From Albifimbria verrucaria (lineage: Eukaryota; Ascomycota; Sordariomycetes; Hypocreales; Stachybotryaceae), in assembly GCA_020081605.1 (NCBI GenBank), contig JAHREC010000013.1, forward strand, positions 1,736,001 through 1,800,000: a DNA stretch of 64,000 bases, read 5' to 3'. Below are positions 62,925-64,000 of the stretch, in pieces. A program made the position numbers and the translations under genes. Within the stretch, counting starts at the first letter, position 1; every line of letters starts with the position of its first letter. The notes beneath the pieces were generated by a model. The model saw only the letters and a list, made by a program, of their open reading frames with translations. It had not been told where the DNA came from and made no database searches.

Positions 62925-64000
62925 ATGACCAGACATGATGCCGCCCACCGCTACAGCTCTCTTACGAGCACGAGCACCGACAGCACCCGTTCTTCGGCCA
63001 CCGTGAGACCCTCCAACTCGTCAGGCCAGTCTGCGACGCCCCGCAAGAGGACGCCGATGCGCATCAACACCGATGACTTCGTCCATGTCAATAGGTGAGC
63101 TCAGCCCCGGCTATCGCGTCCGCTGCGCCGCTTCCTCCCACCACCCACCCCCAATTCACCAACCTTCTGAACTAAACTCTCTTCCCGTGTATTTAGTTCC
63201 GCCATCGATGACTCTCAGGTATCGCCAACGACGTCGCCCGCCCCACGCCAAGGTGAATTCTCCTGCTCCCACCACCTCGTCTCCAATGATCGACACCCCA
63301 GCGATATGGGCGACCTTGCCAATTACCGCCGCGATCTCGCCGTCCTCGATACCATGCGCGTCCCCAGATACAGCACAACCCTCCCACCGCCGGCCCCAAC
63401 TCCCAACCTCAAAACGCACCATGGCTGTCATCCTCCGCTGGCCAAACCAGCTTCCTCAACGACTCCAGTGATAGCTTGTCTGTAGCATCGCAGCTGTCTC
63501 CTGGTTACCAATCCTCGATCAACAAGCCCGGCACAGCTGCTAGTGGCCAGGACTCCCCGACGCCATCTCCTTCGACGATGGGAGGCGCCCATCTGTCGCC
63601 AGCATAGCCACGGCCAGCAGCTCCGGTTCCAAGACGAGTGTATCCCGCGGCGGTTTTCGCAAGCTTCAAGGCTTCTTTGGCGAGGAATTCCCAGGGCGCG
63701 ATAGCTCCGAGAGCAGTATAACTGCTTCGAATCTTAGCAGAGACCCGCGCGGTCGATCTTACAGTTCGAGTCGGCCAACGCATCGCGATCGCAATTATTC
63801 GAATGCTACCGACCACGCACGAGACACATCGCCAGCTGGTTATTCCAGGCCCAGGACTCCAGTCCCGGCTCCCGAGGTCGTGCCTTTCCTTTATCAGGAT
63901 AACAATGTGCGTACCCTTGCTCCATCTCCATCCAATGACTGGGTCCCTTGTTTCACCTCTTAGTGCCCATAACACCCTAAATTATTCCTTGGCAGTTATT
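62925..64000 (+). CDS. cr-1: Adenylate cyclase, 5' part only (runs off the window)
   Basis: N-terminal part of the large fungal membrane-associated adenylate cyclase that makes cAMP for growth and development signalling. The ATG at 62925 gives MTRHDAAHRYSSLTSTSTDS and exon 1 ends at about 63,094 (TDDFVHVNR). The intron is about 63,095-63,196. Exon 2 is Ser/Pro-rich and contains the family block GGFRKLQGFFGEEFPGRDSS and later SRPRTPVPAPEVVPFLYQ. Catalytic and leucine-rich repeat domains lie beyond the window. One base is missing near 63,402-63,404 and one near 63,570-63,572. A second intron seems to start at about 63,906 and is not closed here. Confidence 0.78.

Overview
This is nuclear DNA of a filamentous ascomycete. 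Genes are split by 50-70 nt GT-AG introns, both strands are used, and the protein set is typical of Pezizomycotina: BtgE-type GH17 glucanase, mitochondrial RNase II, REG1-like PP1 regulator, dynactin p50 and fungal adenylate cyclase. Short GGTACCT/TAGGTA words crowd several intergenic regions. I associate that pattern with Sordariomycetes, probably Hypocreales, but I cannot name a genus from sequence alone.

Layout. 1-3 kb: WD40 protein (+). 5.4-7.0 kb: BtgE (-). 9.2-12.5 kb: mitochondrial exoribonuclease II (+). 13-14.3 kb: APH-type kinase (-). 16.4-18.2 kb: REG1-like protein (-). 18.2-27.8 kb: a 9.6 kb stretch with no recognisable gene. 27.8-29.4 kb: TRM5 (-). 30.1-31.7 kb: GH76 mannosidase (-). 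34.1-35.3 kb: aldo-keto reductase (+). 35.9-37.0 kb: AlkB-like dioxygenase (+), tail to tail with NUS1 (-, 37.0-38.1 kb). 39.1-41.7 kb: SEC10 (+), tail to tail with DUS4 (-, 41.8-43.3 kb). 43.7-46.2 kb: RBR ubiquitin ligase (-). 47.7-48.8 kb: FAH-family hydrolase (-). 49.8-52.2 kb: unrecognised basic protein (+). 52.6-53.1 kb: PSI-domain membrane protein (+), tail to tail with the molybdopterin synthase small subunit (-). 54.1-55.5 kb: dynactin p50 (-), divergent from RTC4 (+, 56.1-57.7 kb). 57.9-59.9 kb: GH13 alpha-glucosidase (-). 62.9 kb to the end: the 5' part of adenylate cyclase (+).

The genes are housekeeping and regulatory loci with no evident cluster. Shared themes are tRNA modification (TRM5, DUS4), cell wall and glycosylation (BtgE, GH76, NUS1), secretion and transport (SEC10, dynactin) and glucose/cAMP signalling (REG1, GH13, adenylate cyclase).

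The most striking property is technical. Most genes contain one to five reading-frame breaks. Nearly all are repaired by adding back one base, usually in a short homopolymer, and normally essential genes are affected. I count more than 30. I read this as uncorrected sequencing or assembly error, not mass pseudogenisation, and I annotate each locus as one gene across its breaks. I saw no convincing new biological system, tRNA, rRNA, CRISPR array or intact transposon. The best biological leads are the 9.6 kb gene-free block, a DE in place of the catalytic DD in the GH76 enzyme, and a PCNA-box-like N terminus on the AlkB protein.
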